DNA of 64,000 nt from Asterias amurensis. Its lineage: Eukaryota; Echinodermata; Asteroidea; Forcipulatida; Asteriidae. Location: positions 22,154,965 through 22,218,964 of the forward strand of contig NC_092656.1 in assembly GCF_032118995.1 (NCBI RefSeq). Direction: 5' to 3'. Within the stretch, counting starts at the first letter, position 1. Every line of letters starts with the position of its first letter. Both the position numbers and the translations under genes were made by a program. Shown one piece after another: positions 44,501-56,497 of this stretch. The notes beneath the pieces were generated by a model. That model was not told where the DNA came from. It ran no database searches and saw only the letters and a list, made by a program, of their open reading frames with translations.

Positions 44501-47500
44501 AGTTGTTGGGGGCAAATTATTATACATGTTATAATCTATCAACTCTTGGTCTCACTGGCAAAGGAGAGAGTATATTTTTTTTGCGGGGAAACTCATCATA
44601 TGTAATCTTTGCTTCGAAGTTTGCACAGATTTTTCAGCGCTTGCACAGTAAGCAGAGAATGGTGATTGTATGGGCAGCTGCCATTTCATGATTATATTAT
44701 GTGACAATGCACTCAAATGCATCCAAAATTTGTGACGTACAGTTATTTACTTCAACTGTCGGTACATATAGCTTTAGTTGTGGCATACTGAGCTTAACGA
44801 CTGCTCACCACCATAGCCTAGTTTCATGGCTCTGCTTACTGCTGAATTCTGTACTTATGATCACCATAATACGCTTACTGTGCAAGCGCCAAATTCCTGC
44901 TCTTGCTGTATGTCAGTGAAGAGCACACACGCGCACAACCAAAAATTTCCTGCTAACCCATGCAATACGCTTGAGGTAAGCACGGAATTCTCTGCTTCGC
45001 TAAGTGCAGATTCTTTGAAAGTGAGCCCACATCACTTTGAGATGACAGGCCATTTTTTTAGGTGTGTACCATGAATGAGATAATGACGAAATGACGGTAA
45101 ACTAACATTCTTTAATGGAGTCGATTGAAATTTGAGAAAAAAAAACAATCATGTTTTGTTTTTTGATCCTGTAGCTGGTTGTCAGAGATACCTTTTGATG
45201 GGGCAATTGATAACTTGGAGAAAACGTTGGAACAAAACACTAAGAGATATCTTGAGCTTCCTCGCCAGATCAACCGTGACCTTCCCCCAGACATGCAAAG
45301 GTGAGAGTTCCTTTTGCAGATCATTTCAAGTAGTTATTTTTAGCCATATTTATTGAGGGTAATCCATCCAGCAAGCTCAGGCCTGATACTTCACAGAGGC
45401 AACAAAGACGATTGCCTCCATGCCCACTGGTCATTACCTCTGTGCCATTGAAATTCTCCAGTAGAAATTTACAATTTCCTTAAAATAAAAAATAAAATAA
45501 ATTTGGTTGTCATGGTTGGCTTGTACTAAAAACGCTCGCCTCTCATCACCACTGTGGCCCTGGTTTGATTCCCTGCTAGGGCCACTGTACCAAACATTGT
45601 TTAAGTGTTACATACTGTACCAAGTGTGGACCTTAGAACAATAGCGGTCCACACAATGTAGGGACTCGAAACCCTATGTGGAATAACACATGCCCACACA
45701 GTGTTTTTTTACAGTGTTGAAGGATATGTGCACAAGCCACAAGAGTGTCCAAAAAAGTGTTTGCATCTCAGATGTGGATGTGTTTAAGTCCACATAGTGT
45801 TTTAAGTCCTGTGGAGGCCTTGTGTGCTCAGGTCCACACGTTGTACCTAGTGCTTAAACACTTAGGTTATTGAGTTCACTGATTTCTCTCTGATGTCATT
45901 ATTGCTGAGACAGACCCAGGGATTTGAAGCAGTTCCTGATCAAGTTCCTGTACCTTCAAGAACTACTGCAACCAAACGCCTGGCCCTCCCAGGAGCAGCT
46001 GGCCACTCTATGCCAGACGGTTGTCCACGATTTCAGTCTGTGCATGTACCACACCGGAACCCATCGACGGACGATGCCACTTCCAAAGGCCACTGCCACC
46101 TTGCCAAGAGTAGGGGACACCCTGAAAGAGTCAACGATATCGGATGATCTCGTGTTCAAGATCTTTGTCATGATGTTGATGACGACGTACAAACTGCAGA
46201 AGAAAGGTAATGTTGTTTTGATCTCTCTGGCCACCACCACTGTCTTGTTCCCTGTGTGCATTAGCAGTAACAAATGATTCTAATTGTACCAAAATGGGGA
46301 CGGACTTTTATTTCCAAATGTTGTCTGAGGCCGTGTCTAAATTAATGGCTTCATCAGCAGTGGCTGAGGTCATCTGAATATTCTTGGACATATCATGAGA
46401 AGTTTGATTTAAATGAAAATGGCTTTGGTGCAATTATAGAACTGTGAAAGCTATGATTGATTGTGGCGTGTCGTGGATGGCTGAGTGGTTAAGAGCAGCA
46501 GAGTCGAGCTCTGGTGTTTCTGATCAGCAGAGTGGGGGTTTTAGTCCTGGGCCCAATTTCATAAAGCCTGTAAGTACAAAAATTTGCTTAGCATGAAACT
46601 TCTTCCTTAATAAAAACAGGATTACCAACCAAATTTCCACGTGATTTTCAGGATAAGCAAACAACAGCTGAATGCCAGTAACAAGCAATATGCAACAAAT
46701 TAAAATTAGTTTGGTAATCTTGTTTTTATCAAGGAAGAAATTTCATGCTAAGCAAATTTTTGTGCTTACAGGCTTTATGAAATTGGGCCCAGGTGAGGGC
46801 CCGACTCAAAGAGTGACCACCACAAACAAATGACAAAACTTTTATCTTTCTTTTGCATTCTGTGATAAGATGAAACACTTAATAATATTTTACAGATATA
46901 TGATTGACTAATACCTTGGTTATATTATACTTTCTTTCTCCAGAGCGTAGGTGGGTGTCGGCGTCCATTGCTTTCATGCTGGCCATGTTCACTCATCTCT
47001 TAACGCACGTCAACGAACGAATCCAGAATGCTCTATACGAGGCCAAGCATCCCAAACTGATCAAGGAATCTGATGACAGTTCAGGTATGAAAAACTTTTT
47101 TTATATTTTTTTTATTTTTTGTTTGCAATGCTCAAGTTTACACAAACATGAAACAATACAACATACAAGCACAAAGGTATGAAAAATTTAATGTGCCACT
47201 ATTTCAGCTTATGATCCTTTAAGTATCATTCACTGTGGTTTTCAATATTATTGTCATGGCCGAGTGGTTTAGAATATAAAATTCAAGTTCAGGGCCCAAT
47301 TTCATAAAGCCTGTTAGCACAAAAAATTGCTTAGCATGAAATTTCTTCCTTTATAAAAACAGGATTACCAACCAAATTTCCACGTGATGTTCAGGATAAG
47401 CAAACAACAGTTGAATACCAGTATCAAGAAATATGCAACAAATGAAAATTTGGTTGGTAATCCTGTTTTTACCGAGGAAGAAATTTCATGCTAAGCAAAT

Positions 47501-50500
47501 TTTTGTGCTTACAGGCTTTATGAAATTGGGCCCTGGTAGTTAACTCATCAGAGTGTGGGTTCGAGTCCAGATCATGACACTTGTTTTCTTGAGCAAGAAG
47601 TGTTGCTTCTCTTCACCCGGGGGTTTAAATGGGTACCTGCGAGGGTGGAGGTTGGTATTTAGTATTGGCTGAGAGCTGTACGTGACATATGAACCTGTGA
47701 GATAGCTTGGGGCTAATTTCATAGCTCTGCTTAACGGTAAGCAAATTTTCGGGCCAACTGTAGCAGAAAAACTTACAGTATAAGTGTCTTTCACAGGTTA
47801 TCAAGAAAAGTAAGCGGCCACCTTGCCGTTCACCACATTTGCGTGGTTACGTCATTCATTTTCATTCAAAAAGCACCGGAAGGTAAGCATGCCTTTTTGG
47901 GTGCTTCAGTTAGCAGCGCTATGACATGGAGTCTTAAATATTAAGAACAAAATCAGCCGTTAAGCAGCTCTGTAAAATTGGGACCTGGTGTTTGGCTTCC
48001 ATGATGGCGGCACTTCACATAGTGTCTATACAGCAAATAAATGAAGACAAAGTAGTAGACGGGTCTTAAAAATGAGTTCGTAAAAGTGAGTTCGTATTTT
48101 ATACCTTTTTTTGCTCATAGATGAGAGCAGTAGCCAGACTGACGAGTCGGGGAATGAACGTCTCAGTATCGCAGGCACCCTCACCCCAACACATAGTCAG
48201 GAAGTAGAAAGCTCTGGTACATGCAGTGACGGCACGGTTAAACGTCCACACCCAAAAAAGGTATTCATCCCCCCTACCTCCCCTCTTCCTCGTGACCTCT
48301 GTCTTCCATTGGCGTTGTAGTGGAAAAAAAGTAAATTCCTCAGTACTAATTAAGGGTTAAAGGAACATTGCAGAATTGGTTTTGCTAGCCAAAAAGTTGT
48401 TGGCATATAAGCACTTTATGTAATCCTCCATTTAATGAACTGACAAACCTGTCTGAAGAAGTTCGAGATCGATCGGCCATCTGACCAATTTCTGACCAAT
48501 TCTGTAACGTTCCTTGAAGTAGAGTTAGTTATGAAAAGAACCGGTGGTTCTTTGTTAAAGGAACGTTACAGAATTGGTAAGAAACAAAAATCATGAAGAT
48601 CACAGATTTACATAAAACTTACACAGTCTAATGATGATGATACATGTAGTTGAAAACATCCCTTGAAGTATTTCTGTCTGAAATGTCATATTTGATGAGA
48701 AATAAATAATCTAATTTCGCATTTGGAGTTTATGGCTCAGTGAGCGTTCTATTCATTTTTTTGTTTGCATCAATGTCATGCAAAATGTGTAATCGGTTTT
48801 TCACTATTTTCTCGTGACCCGGATCGATCCCAAACTTCTACAGATTTGTCAGTTTATGTGTATGGTGGATTACATAAAGTGCTTACACTGCCAGTAATTT
48901 TGTTGTTAGCAAAACCAGTTCTGTAATGTTCCTTTGAAAGAGATATTCACATGGTGTTACAGCAAACTTCTCTTAGTTATACTTCCACCATACAAAGTTT
49001 TCAAATCCTACTTAGAAACAAGAAAGTTACTCTTGTGTTTCACCAGGACAAGCGACGTAAAGCCTTAAACAGGCGTAGGAGGCGCCCTATGTCTGGCCGT
49101 ACAGAGAGCGATGATTCAGACCTCAGCGAAGGCGCCCTGAGTGCCAGCGGTGGATCCGACTTCAGCTCCAGCGCTGGGGAGGGATCAAGCGAGGGCGGGC
49201 TTCTGGCGTTGTCCGACAGTGACTATTTGATGGACAGTCAGGACCAAGAGGAAGAAAAATCTCCAGGTAGGTGACTTAAGCACTGTTCATACTTCCAGTT
49301 TCCATGTTATGATTGGTCTGCTTTTAGAAGAAACAGGTTACCAGTTGAGATGCCATGTCATTTTTACCGTACATGACTGGTTCCCAGAAAGTTCTTGTTT
49401 AGCACTTAGTTGAAAGCACAGAATGTTGTTTGTTTTCAAAGACATTGTAAGACAAGATCTAGTCCTTGATAAATAGTCATCGTCTCTGTTCTTGTTACAT
49501 CATGGAAACATTTAAAGATGAGTTTAAATTGAATTGCATTATTCAAACAGAGAAGAGTAAAGAACTCAAGGAAGAACAAGACGCAGGAAAAGAGAAAACG
49601 CCCGGAGCAAAGGACCAACCATCACAATCAGATAAAGGTAACTTCTTTGAAACAGCCGTCAAGAACGTTCTCTTTAAAAAAATACATGTCTGCATCCAAC
49701 CATACTAGAACAAAATGTATTGATTTAAAAATCCCATTCCTGTTTTTCTCAGTCAAGGAATGGTCATCTACGAGTCCTAGCACCCTCGCCCAGAACCTCC
49801 GAGATCTTTCTTCAAGGCTCCTCGCCCCAAGCCCAACAGGATTTCTGAAGCGTAACATCCGCCTTGCCCCCAGCTTTGATGCGTACAACAAGGAGAGGTC
49901 CGACGACCAGACGGGGGATAAAGCAGGAGAGACCGGGGGAGCACAGGATGGTGACATGTCGGCTGGAAAATCAGGTATTAGTTTTTAAAGGAAAGATATA
50001 CGGTCGGTAATCATTCTTAAAGGGACTCATTGCCTTGGATCGAACGAGTTGGTCTATGAAAAGCGTTTGTAACCGTTTGTAATAAAATGCATATGGTTAG
50101 AAAGATGTTTTTAAAAGTAGAATTGAATGATCCACACCAATATGCCTCGAAATGTCGTGGTTTTCCTTTTAAATTGTGAACTATCACAGTCGGCCATTTT
50201 GTGGAGTTAAAAATTTTACTCCAAAGAATAGCAAGCCTTTTAGTGATGACACTTTACTATTGCGTAAAGTCCTTTAAGCCATTGGATACTTTCTAAACAG
50301 AACAAAAATTAAAAGTTCACAGATTTACAAATAACTTACAGGGTTTATAGAAAGTATTAGTGAAATACTTCCCTTGAAATATTATTTCATGAAATGCTTT
50401 ACTTTTTGAGAAAACATTAAAACAATTATCAATTCTCGATATCGAGAATAACAGATTTATTTATTGCACATGTCATGACACTGCAAAACGTGCGGAAACA

Positions 50501-52099
50501 AGGGTGGGTTTTCCCATTATTATTTTTCTCCCAACTCGATGACTGATTGAGCTTAAATTTATACAGGTTTGTTGTTTTATATATATGTTGTGATACACGA
50601 AGTGTGGGCCTTTGGACAATACTGTTTACCGATGTTGTGCGATTGCTTTAACCCTTAGGTGATGAAACCATTGGCCAATCCGGTGGCTCTTCAGGAGGTG
50701 ACTCTGACAACAAACCGTACCCCCTGGAGCTTCTCGTGAAGGTGTTGAATGAAGAGAGACTTCTGTGCACCATCAAACTCATCACTGATTGGCTGAGAGG
50801 AAACAGTGATGTCATCACTACAACAGCTGAGGTCAGGGTTCAAAATGAAAATTTCTTTTGACCCAGTACATTTTTTTGTGTCTCTTGGCACCTTTGACAG
50901 TTATTCAAAAAAGCAGAATTTGTGTGTGATTCTGTTACTCCGAAAGTGCCCTCACATGGTTGAAAATGGCCTACCTCCGTGGATTCTGGTTAATTCTGAG
51001 ACACATAATTTGTTGTGTTATGTGTATGATTTTGTAACACCCAAAGCGCCCTCACATGGTTGAAAATAGCACACCTCTGAGGAGTCTAGTTTATTATAGA
51101 AATGCATACCTTATGTTCTTTGCTTAAAAATTACAAGTCTCTAACCCTATATTAAAATGGTGTTCAAATAAATGCTATTGTATTCGGTACTCTTTAAAAC
51201 TTGAAACAGGACCTTCCTCTATGAAACGCAAACTTTAGGAAGAAGTGTTGGTTCTGAGAAGAACTTAGGTAGAGAGAAAGTTGAGTTTCGACATTTTGAA
51301 AAGTGTGGTCTGCTTAATCTTCCATTGATGGTTTCTATCCATAAATCTACCCAGTCCTTCACCGAAGAAATTCAAATTTTGCAGCCAGAAATGCTCCATG
51401 AACTGTGTTCACTATTACAGGGTAATTTGTTTTGGTAACGTGTTTGTCTATTTTGATTTTCTTAATATCAGAATACCCAGATGTTGTGGTCCAGGCTCGC
51501 CATTTTTCTGAATCAACTTCCTCCGGTACCAGATATTTGTTCTGAGGGTAAGTTATGATTTAAAAATCTGCTTTTTGAGTTTGTTTCTGAAAAAACATCA
51601 GAAAAAAAACACGGTACCTCTGCCAACTTTACACCCTGTGAACTTTCCAATACTTAGTTTCGAAATCATGCTATTGCCAAAATTACTTGCCCTTTAAAAT
51701 TTATTGCAGATGTCAAAAAAGAAAATCTGAAGTAAACAGACTTGCAAAAAAAAAAAAAAATTGTAGCATAATTCCTAGTCCCAATCAAGTGTTTCCTCTA
51801 TAGGAAATTGAAATGGCATCAGTTTTAGGATTCCTCCCGAATCAAATGTTAACTTGGCACCACTCACTTCCTGGTTTTGTATTTTTATTTCTTATTTATT
51901 ACATTCAACAGAATGGTGCAAGTCTTCCGAAGCACTCGAGTCCATTGCTTCCAGTCTGCAGACATCGGACGGCTCCTGGCAACAAATTATCCCATTAACG
52001 GAGGATATTGCCGTGATGAAACTGCCCTCGCTTGGTGACACACAGAAGGTCATGACCTTTGACCTTCACCTGAACCACGACCTAAACGAAAGAGATGAG
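41546..52099 (+). CDS. SMG5: SMG5 (nonsense-mediated decay factor), first 16 exons; 3' part outside window
   Basis: SMG5 works with SMG7 to recruit decay and phosphatase machinery to phosphorylated UPF1. Exons: 41546-41619, 42215-42313, 42853-42976, 43329-43491, 43786-43878, 44322-44490, 45175-45300, 45914-46206, 46944-47084, 48121-48260, 49047-49266, 49551-49637, 49753-49974, 50659-50831, 51472-51547, 51912-52099. That is 2388 nt (796 codons), in phase throughout. The 14-3-3-like N-terminal domain is clear: LMFLQPVDYGRKAEELLWRK, ECAYHTHLLAATGFYHHLLL, KACHRCLIYLGDL and GMPHNQLGTLAGN. Then come helical repeats, an acidic Ser-rich stretch (SDDSDLSEG, exon 11), NTQMLWSRLAIFLNQLPP, and EDIAVMKLPSL before the last exon ends GAG|GTAAGT. 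Human SMG5 is about 1016 aa. The remaining roughly 300 residues with the PIN domain are not found up to 64000. Confidence 0.93.
41868..42075. mobile_element. Foldback element, GTGGCGCCA arms, SMG5 intron 1
   Basis: AAAGTTTCCGTATGGCGCCA-CCACTTTTTCA on the left pairs with TGAAAAAGTGGTGGCGCCAT-AAGGAAAGTT on the right. Confidence 0.75.
42410..42805. mobile_element. TIR element, GGCAGTGGACACTATT family, SMG5 intron 2
   Basis: It has the family's interior words (GAAAATTTTGACTCAAATGG, TTACCTCTTTC, GGGAGCGATATCTTACAATG) and ends ATTACCAATAGTATTAGTTT. The left end is worn. Confidence 0.65.
45597..45868. mobile_element. Foldback element, AAGTGTTTAAGCACTAGG arms
   Basis: The left end runs GTTTAAGTGTTACATACTGT-ACCAAGTGTGGACC. 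The right end runs GGTCCACACGTTGTACCTAG-TGCTTAAACACTT and is its imperfect complement. It lies in SMG5 intron 7, ending 45 bp before exon 8. A SINE-like head precedes it at 45525-45596. Confidence 0.6.
46463..46548 (+). mobile_element. SINE head cut by a foldback element
   Basis: GTGTCGTGGATGGCTGAGTG...GAGCTCTGGTGTTTCTGATC-AGCAGAGTG, stopping in the B box at TTTTAGTCCTGG where the next element begins. The sequence after it (GTGAGGGCCCGACTC) does not clearly resume the SINE. Confidence 0.65.
46548..46793. mobile_element. GGGCCCAATTTCATAAAGC foldback element, near-perfect
   Basis: GGGCCCAATTTCATAAAGCC at the left and its complement at the right. The arms continue through CACAAAAATTTGCTTAGCAT, GAAATTTCTTCCTTTATAAA and AACAGGATTACCAACCAAAT with few differences, so arms exceed 90 bp. 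Confidence 0.85.
47253..47690 (+). mobile_element. SINE split by a foldback element
   Basis: GTCATGGCCGAGTGGTTTAG...TCAAGTTC is followed by the insertion (47288-47536). It then resumes CATCAGAGTGTGGGTTCGAG, ATCATGACACTTG and CACCCGGGGGTTTAAATGGG. Confidence 0.75.
47288..47536. mobile_element. GGGCCCAATTTCATAAAGC foldback element, nested
   Basis: Nearly the same sequence as 46548-46793 and 56498-56744, so these three are young relative to the worn copies. Another worn relative is at 47705-47990 (GGGGCTAATTTCATAGCTCT...AAAATTGGGACCTGG). Confidence 0.85.
48359..48936. mobile_element. Long TIR element with a second copy of its end inside
   Basis: AAAGGAACATTGCAGAATTG-GTTTTGCTA opens it and TAGCAAAACCAGTTCTGTAA-TGTTCCTTT closes it. 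Arms extend about 120 bp (AAGCACTTTATGTAATCC and GGATTACATAAAGTGCTT). At 48500-48585, CCAATTCTGTAACGTTCCTT and AAAGGAACGTTACAGAATTG show the ends of a related element inside it. Confidence 0.75.
50268..50655. mobile_element. GTGATACACGAAGTGTGGGC element ending at an SMG5 acceptor
   Basis: Aligns with 23400-23735 through most of its length. Its end (GATTGCTTTA) lies a few bases before the CTTAG acceptor of SMG5 exon 14. An element of another family precedes it (50020-50230). Confidence 0.65.
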
Positions 52100-52744
52100 G
52101 TAAGTCTTTAAAATTGTCCCGGGCTCGTGCACAATTGGTGCGTGGATGTCTTACAAGATATGACTGATATGTCTTACTCACCACACAGGACGGTCGTTGT
52201 GCTCATTTGCCTTTGATGATCGAGAAACTAATTGCACTGTTTTTGCAGGAGAAACCTCACACTTGTGTATCCCTTATTGACCCAGTTTACCTGACGTCAT
52301 CACACAGTGATCTATCTTAATAATAAAAATAACCACCATTTATAAAGCGCATTAACAGACATTAAAAATCTGAAGCAATACTACATGTAGAAAATTTAAA
52401 AATAGTTAACAGTGGTCCATTAACTTCATGCTAATTAAGACACCTAAGGACTAGTAAGAGTTCTTTCCAACTAGTCCTGCAGGCTTGCTAATTGCTGAAG
52501 TCCCATCCTTCCTTACATGGAAACCGCTTCACATCAGTTCAAATAACAAGTCTCACGCTAATGACAATATTTGAATATATGGACCAGTGAAAAAGCTGGC
52601 GGGCTAGTGAAATTACAAACTGATGGGTCCTGCTGGTTATTCACTACAAAAGCTAAGGACAAACCCTGTAACACCACAGTAATCTTGGTTGGGCCAGTTT
52701 GGTAGTTGGGTTTCCTGTGAATTGAGCAATTTTTTTTGCAATAA

Positions 52745-53060
52745 AATCATTGGCCTCTAGCTCAGATGTTTCTGTTCAGCAGAGTGTGGGTGCGACTCCT
52801 GGTTGTGACACTTGTGTCTCCCTCAGCAAGACACTTAACTATAATTGCTTCTCTCCACCCAGGGGTAAATGGGTACCTGTGAGGGCAGAGAGACGGTTCT
52901 TGTGATTGATTTAGCTTAGTGGCGCATATTTTTTGCATTGGCTGTTTACTCCCAAGGGAGCTGAGATGGTTTAAGGAATGAATTAAATGGCCCAGTGACC
53001 AGGGGTAACAATGTTGGAAGCTCTTTGAGACGCCCTAATAACTGGTTATTATTATTATCG
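52745..53060 (+). mobile_element. tRNA-Leu-derived SINE, long copy
   Basis: CAGCAGAGTGTGGGTGCGAC, TCAGCAAGACACTTAACTAT, CTCCACCCAGGGGTAAATGG, GGTACCTGTGAGGGCAGAGA, then a tail ending TTATTATTATTATCG. A short second piece is at 53310-53420. Confidence 0.7.
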
Positions 53061-53069
53061 GGTCACTTC

Positions 53070-53270
53070 ACAAGTAGCGTCCAGTGCTCCACACAGGCTC
53101 TGACAGGGCAGTTCGTTGGTTCCAGGTCATCTTGGGTGCATGGAGCAGGCAGACTAACAGGTGTTCCATTGTCTGTTCCTGGCCGCATTCATAGCCTGTT
53201 TGTTCTTGTTCAGTTAACGAGCGACCTTGGACAGGTTTCCCAATTAGACGACTGAATTAAGGTGTCCACG
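53070..53270 (-). mobile_element. LINE fragment (end of reverse-transcriptase ORF)
   Basis: One minus-strand frame reads GRSLTEQEQTGYECGQEQTM followed by EHLLVCLLHAPKMTWNQRTA, ending ALSEPVWSTGRYL and a stop. CxCG-QTMEHLL-C is typical of the extreme C-terminus of many non-LTR retrotransposon polyproteins. Only this end is present (5'-truncated). Confidence 0.65.
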
Positions 53271-53544
53271 TTGGCTTTTTAGGATTCGCCGCGTCGGACT
53301 GAAAAGCTCTGAGTAATCAGAGTATGGGGTTGGGAGGCCAGGTCATGACACTTGTGACCTTTTGGCAAGACACTAATAACTATTTGCTTCTAATTACCCT
53401 AGGAGTAGATTTCTAATGTACTTCAGGGATAGTCATTGGTGATCTGAAGGATTTAAAACCTTTGCGCACATTTGGTTTCCAATGCTGCATACTTCAAAGG
53501 AGTTTATACCGTTTCAAGAATGCATTAAGTTGGCATGAAATTTC

Positions 53545-53695
53545 ATCTTTGAAAGGGGCCATTTTCATTTTTGCAAAGGACACTTCCATTGGAAAATCTT
53601 AAAGTCTATGGGAAACGTTCGATGGGGCACCAAGGCCAAGACTAGGAGCAAGGAGGGCCATGTCCGGCGTGTAATTCCAGGCCTGCATAAGGCCG
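53545..53695. repeat. Dispersed repeat, same family as 30940-31075
   Basis: GGCATGAAATTTCATCTTTG, AGGACACTTCCATTGGAAAA, GGGGCACCAAGGCCAAGACT and ATTCCAGGCCTGC. The reversed copy is at 55655-55845. Confidence 0.65.
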
Positions 53696-53699
53696 GATT

Positions 53700-55300
53700 A
53701 ACAGAATCAGCTATAGCAAATAAGCTTGGATGGTTGTTTTAGAAAGTGCCCCTTGAAGGCGTCGTGTAAGGTCTTAAACAAAAACAATATTTTCCATCTG
53801 AGTCGTATCTTTCAGCTGTCAATACGAAACTAAAGAAAAAGTCGTTTCAATTACCTCGGTCTCATTCTGTCATCTCCGCTTTTCAACTCTTGAGGAATTA
53901 CAGCATCCAGAATTTGGGCGCGCTGTTGTTTTTGTAATGGATTTAGCCGTGTAAACCTATTAGGAAGTTTCAAACTAAGATGCCTAATATCCCCTTTGTC
54001 CTGTGTGTGTCAGCGAACAAAAGGAAGGGAGCCCAGGCCCCAGGAAATTACGCCTTTCAAGGGTTACCGTCATTGTTAATGGTGCCTGCAGTCGGCGCAC
54101 TCAGGCGTGTGCCTCTTTGACGTTCTGCGGCGAGCTGTTTTGCCACGGTTGCTGAAACAAAATTGTCAGCTTTGTTAATGGCTCCTTTGAGGGAGTATTT
54201 ATCGGCGTTTGACGAGTGAAACGATTTCCTCGGGTCTCTTAGTCAACTTTGGTGCTGAGGAAGAAGTTTTTTCGTCTTTTCCTTAGAGGGTGGCATGTCA
54301 GGTGGCTAACTCCTCATTAATAACTGATTCATACAGCTCAGAATGCGTCTGAAAAACATATATTTGAAATGTCAGAGGCGTTCTAAATCGGCACGGCGAC
54401 CCTATCAACACGAATCTGAATCACGGATCACAGAGTCTGACGGCAGTCATTGATGGCGTAATGAGAGCAGACCCTGTAGGATTTTGGGTGTAAATTAGAT
54501 TAAGGGGAGTGTAAACTGTAACCAAATCGGGCTCTTCCTGCTTTCGAAAATTGATCAGGAAAATAATAACTGACACCTTCAGGATTTAGGAGTCACCCCA
54601 ACCAAAATAATACAAGTCTGAGTAAATTTGAAAAGGGGGGGCCGGACGGCATGTGTTGATGCAAAATAGGTCACCTTACCATGGTCTAATGAGAGAAGGT
54701 TGCGCCGAAGTGTGAACAGAAGGAATGGAATTGGTTGTAATTGGTTAGATCATAATCTCACCTCCCCCCCTTATTTTCCCCCCGGGGGGAAGGGGGAACA
54801 CTTCGGTCTCTTATTGAAGAAGGGCTTAAGGTCGTGTGAAGTTTTTCACCAGAGATTACCGTTGGTGATGAGTGATCGGTCGCTTTACCCCGGCAAGGTT
54901 TACCGATTGCGGGAGAGGGAGAGTGTGAGAGAGTGAAAGTAGGTGTAAAAAAAAAGAAAATTTGCAGACAGTTCTTTTATAGAGGAGTGAAAGAGTGTGA
55001 AAGTGGGTGCCAAAAAAAACCCCGTTCTTTTCATAAAGGAGTGATGAGCTGCTCGTGAAAAGACGGTCTCATCATTTTCAAACATGTGCGGTGATAAACA
55101 AATCCTCAGCGTAATTAGCCCAGCGCGACAGTTCCACAGGTGTTAATGCGAATGGTGATTTGTTAAATTTGACTTGATTATTGAAACGCTGTGATCTCGG
55201 CAGAGACAGGAAAATAAATACATTTGAAAGGTCACAGACCTCGGTTTACTGATCTTGGAGTCAGATGCAAAAGGTGTTTGCCGAAGCAGCTCTCAATAAT
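53700..55300. other. Non-repetitive, GC-balanced non-coding block
   Basis: Unlike its surroundings it lacks the window's repeat families and has even base composition over about 1.6 kb. Words such as GTCATTGTTAATGG, CAGCTTTGTTAATGGCTCC (SOX-like CTTTGTT) and GTTAATGCGAATGG recur. No exon of SMG5 is recognisable. Possible regulatory DNA; no proof. 55301-56497 adds one repeat copy and nothing else defined. Confidence 0.35.
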
Positions 55301-55654
55301 GTTCAGAGTATGGCTTAGCCTGTGGAATTGTGTGCTATTTTAAAAGAGGGTGATCATTTGGCCTCTAGGGTGCACTGCCAGTCACTTTCCAAATACCCAT
55401 TCTCAAATATGCATCCCTGTGGAGACATCTTTTGTTCTTTCCATTGTCCCTGTACTTAAGATGCTCCCATAGACTTTGTACACAAAATTGCGTGTGGAAT
55501 TTCCCTATGGAGTCCTTTTAATTTCCCTTTTTTGTTTTGTCCTTTGACTCCAGAAGGTACCGAATATGAGAGCACCATAGTTAGTTTCATTGCTAGAAAG
55601 ATTTTGATAATGCTAATTTTAATATATATTTTTATCTCTTGAGCTGTGGGTTGA

Positions 55655-55845
55655 CTGTGGCAGGGCTGGAATTACAGGTGTGGAAATGCAGGTGGGGGCG
55701 TTCATTGTCAATGGTCCTGGCCTTGGTGCCCTTCGAAGGATTCCCATTGACTTAAAGATTTTCCAATGGAGGTGCCCTTTGCAAAATGAAAATGGCCTTG
55801 CCCTTTTCAACATGTTCAAAAATTTAAATCCAGGCTTGCTGTAGA
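55655..55845 (-). repeat. Dispersed repeat, reverse copy
   Basis: CAGGGCTGGAATTACAGGTG, CTTGGTGCCCTTCGAAGGAT, TTCCAATGGAGGTGCCCTTT and AAATCCAGGCTTGC read as the reverse of 53545-53695. Confidence 0.6.
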
Positions 55846-56497
55846 ATCCACAACGCCCTACATGTATTTCCGAGCCCATGATCTTGCACAACACCTCGCT
55901 AAGGTTAACCAGCCAAAAGGCCACACAGTCGACACCGGTGCAACTGGTGCCCTACACGTAATTTTATTTTCTTTAGAAAATGATTTTATTAAGTAATACA
56001 TTTCACCACAACTTCCTCATGAAATTAAGCATTAATCCACTGTTTTACTCTCCGTGACAGCCCATCGTCTGCTTCATAGTCCCCCCCCCCAATTGATCTA
56101 GTGGAATTGTACTGTCAAATTACCACAGACATTCGTATGTTTAATTCAGTTATGCGATTGCCTTATCGACCGCGAACATGACCTGAGTCACATGCCGCTG
56201 CCGCAAACTTCGAAATTCCCAGAGGGGAGGCATTTATCAAACATGATGAGGCTAATAGAGAAGCTTGTAGTCTTGAGTCTTTGACAGGGGAGACGGTTCA
56301 TTGCAAGGAGAATTGCCTTAAAGTCAGGGTACATGTACAGTACAGCACTATACAAACATACATGTACATGTACTTTGGTTGTCAAATGTACAGTGGTACT
56401 CAGAACCTCAATCTGTAGTAAGGAGGTACCCGTATAGAATTGAGTGGGGTACCATTTGCGTCAAATGGTAAATGTATGGTATTCAACATATCAACAG

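Noticed and set aside
53082-53260. Missing SMG5 exon in the 12-kb tail
   Set aside because: The only protein-like match here is on the minus strand and is the end of a LINE polyprotein.
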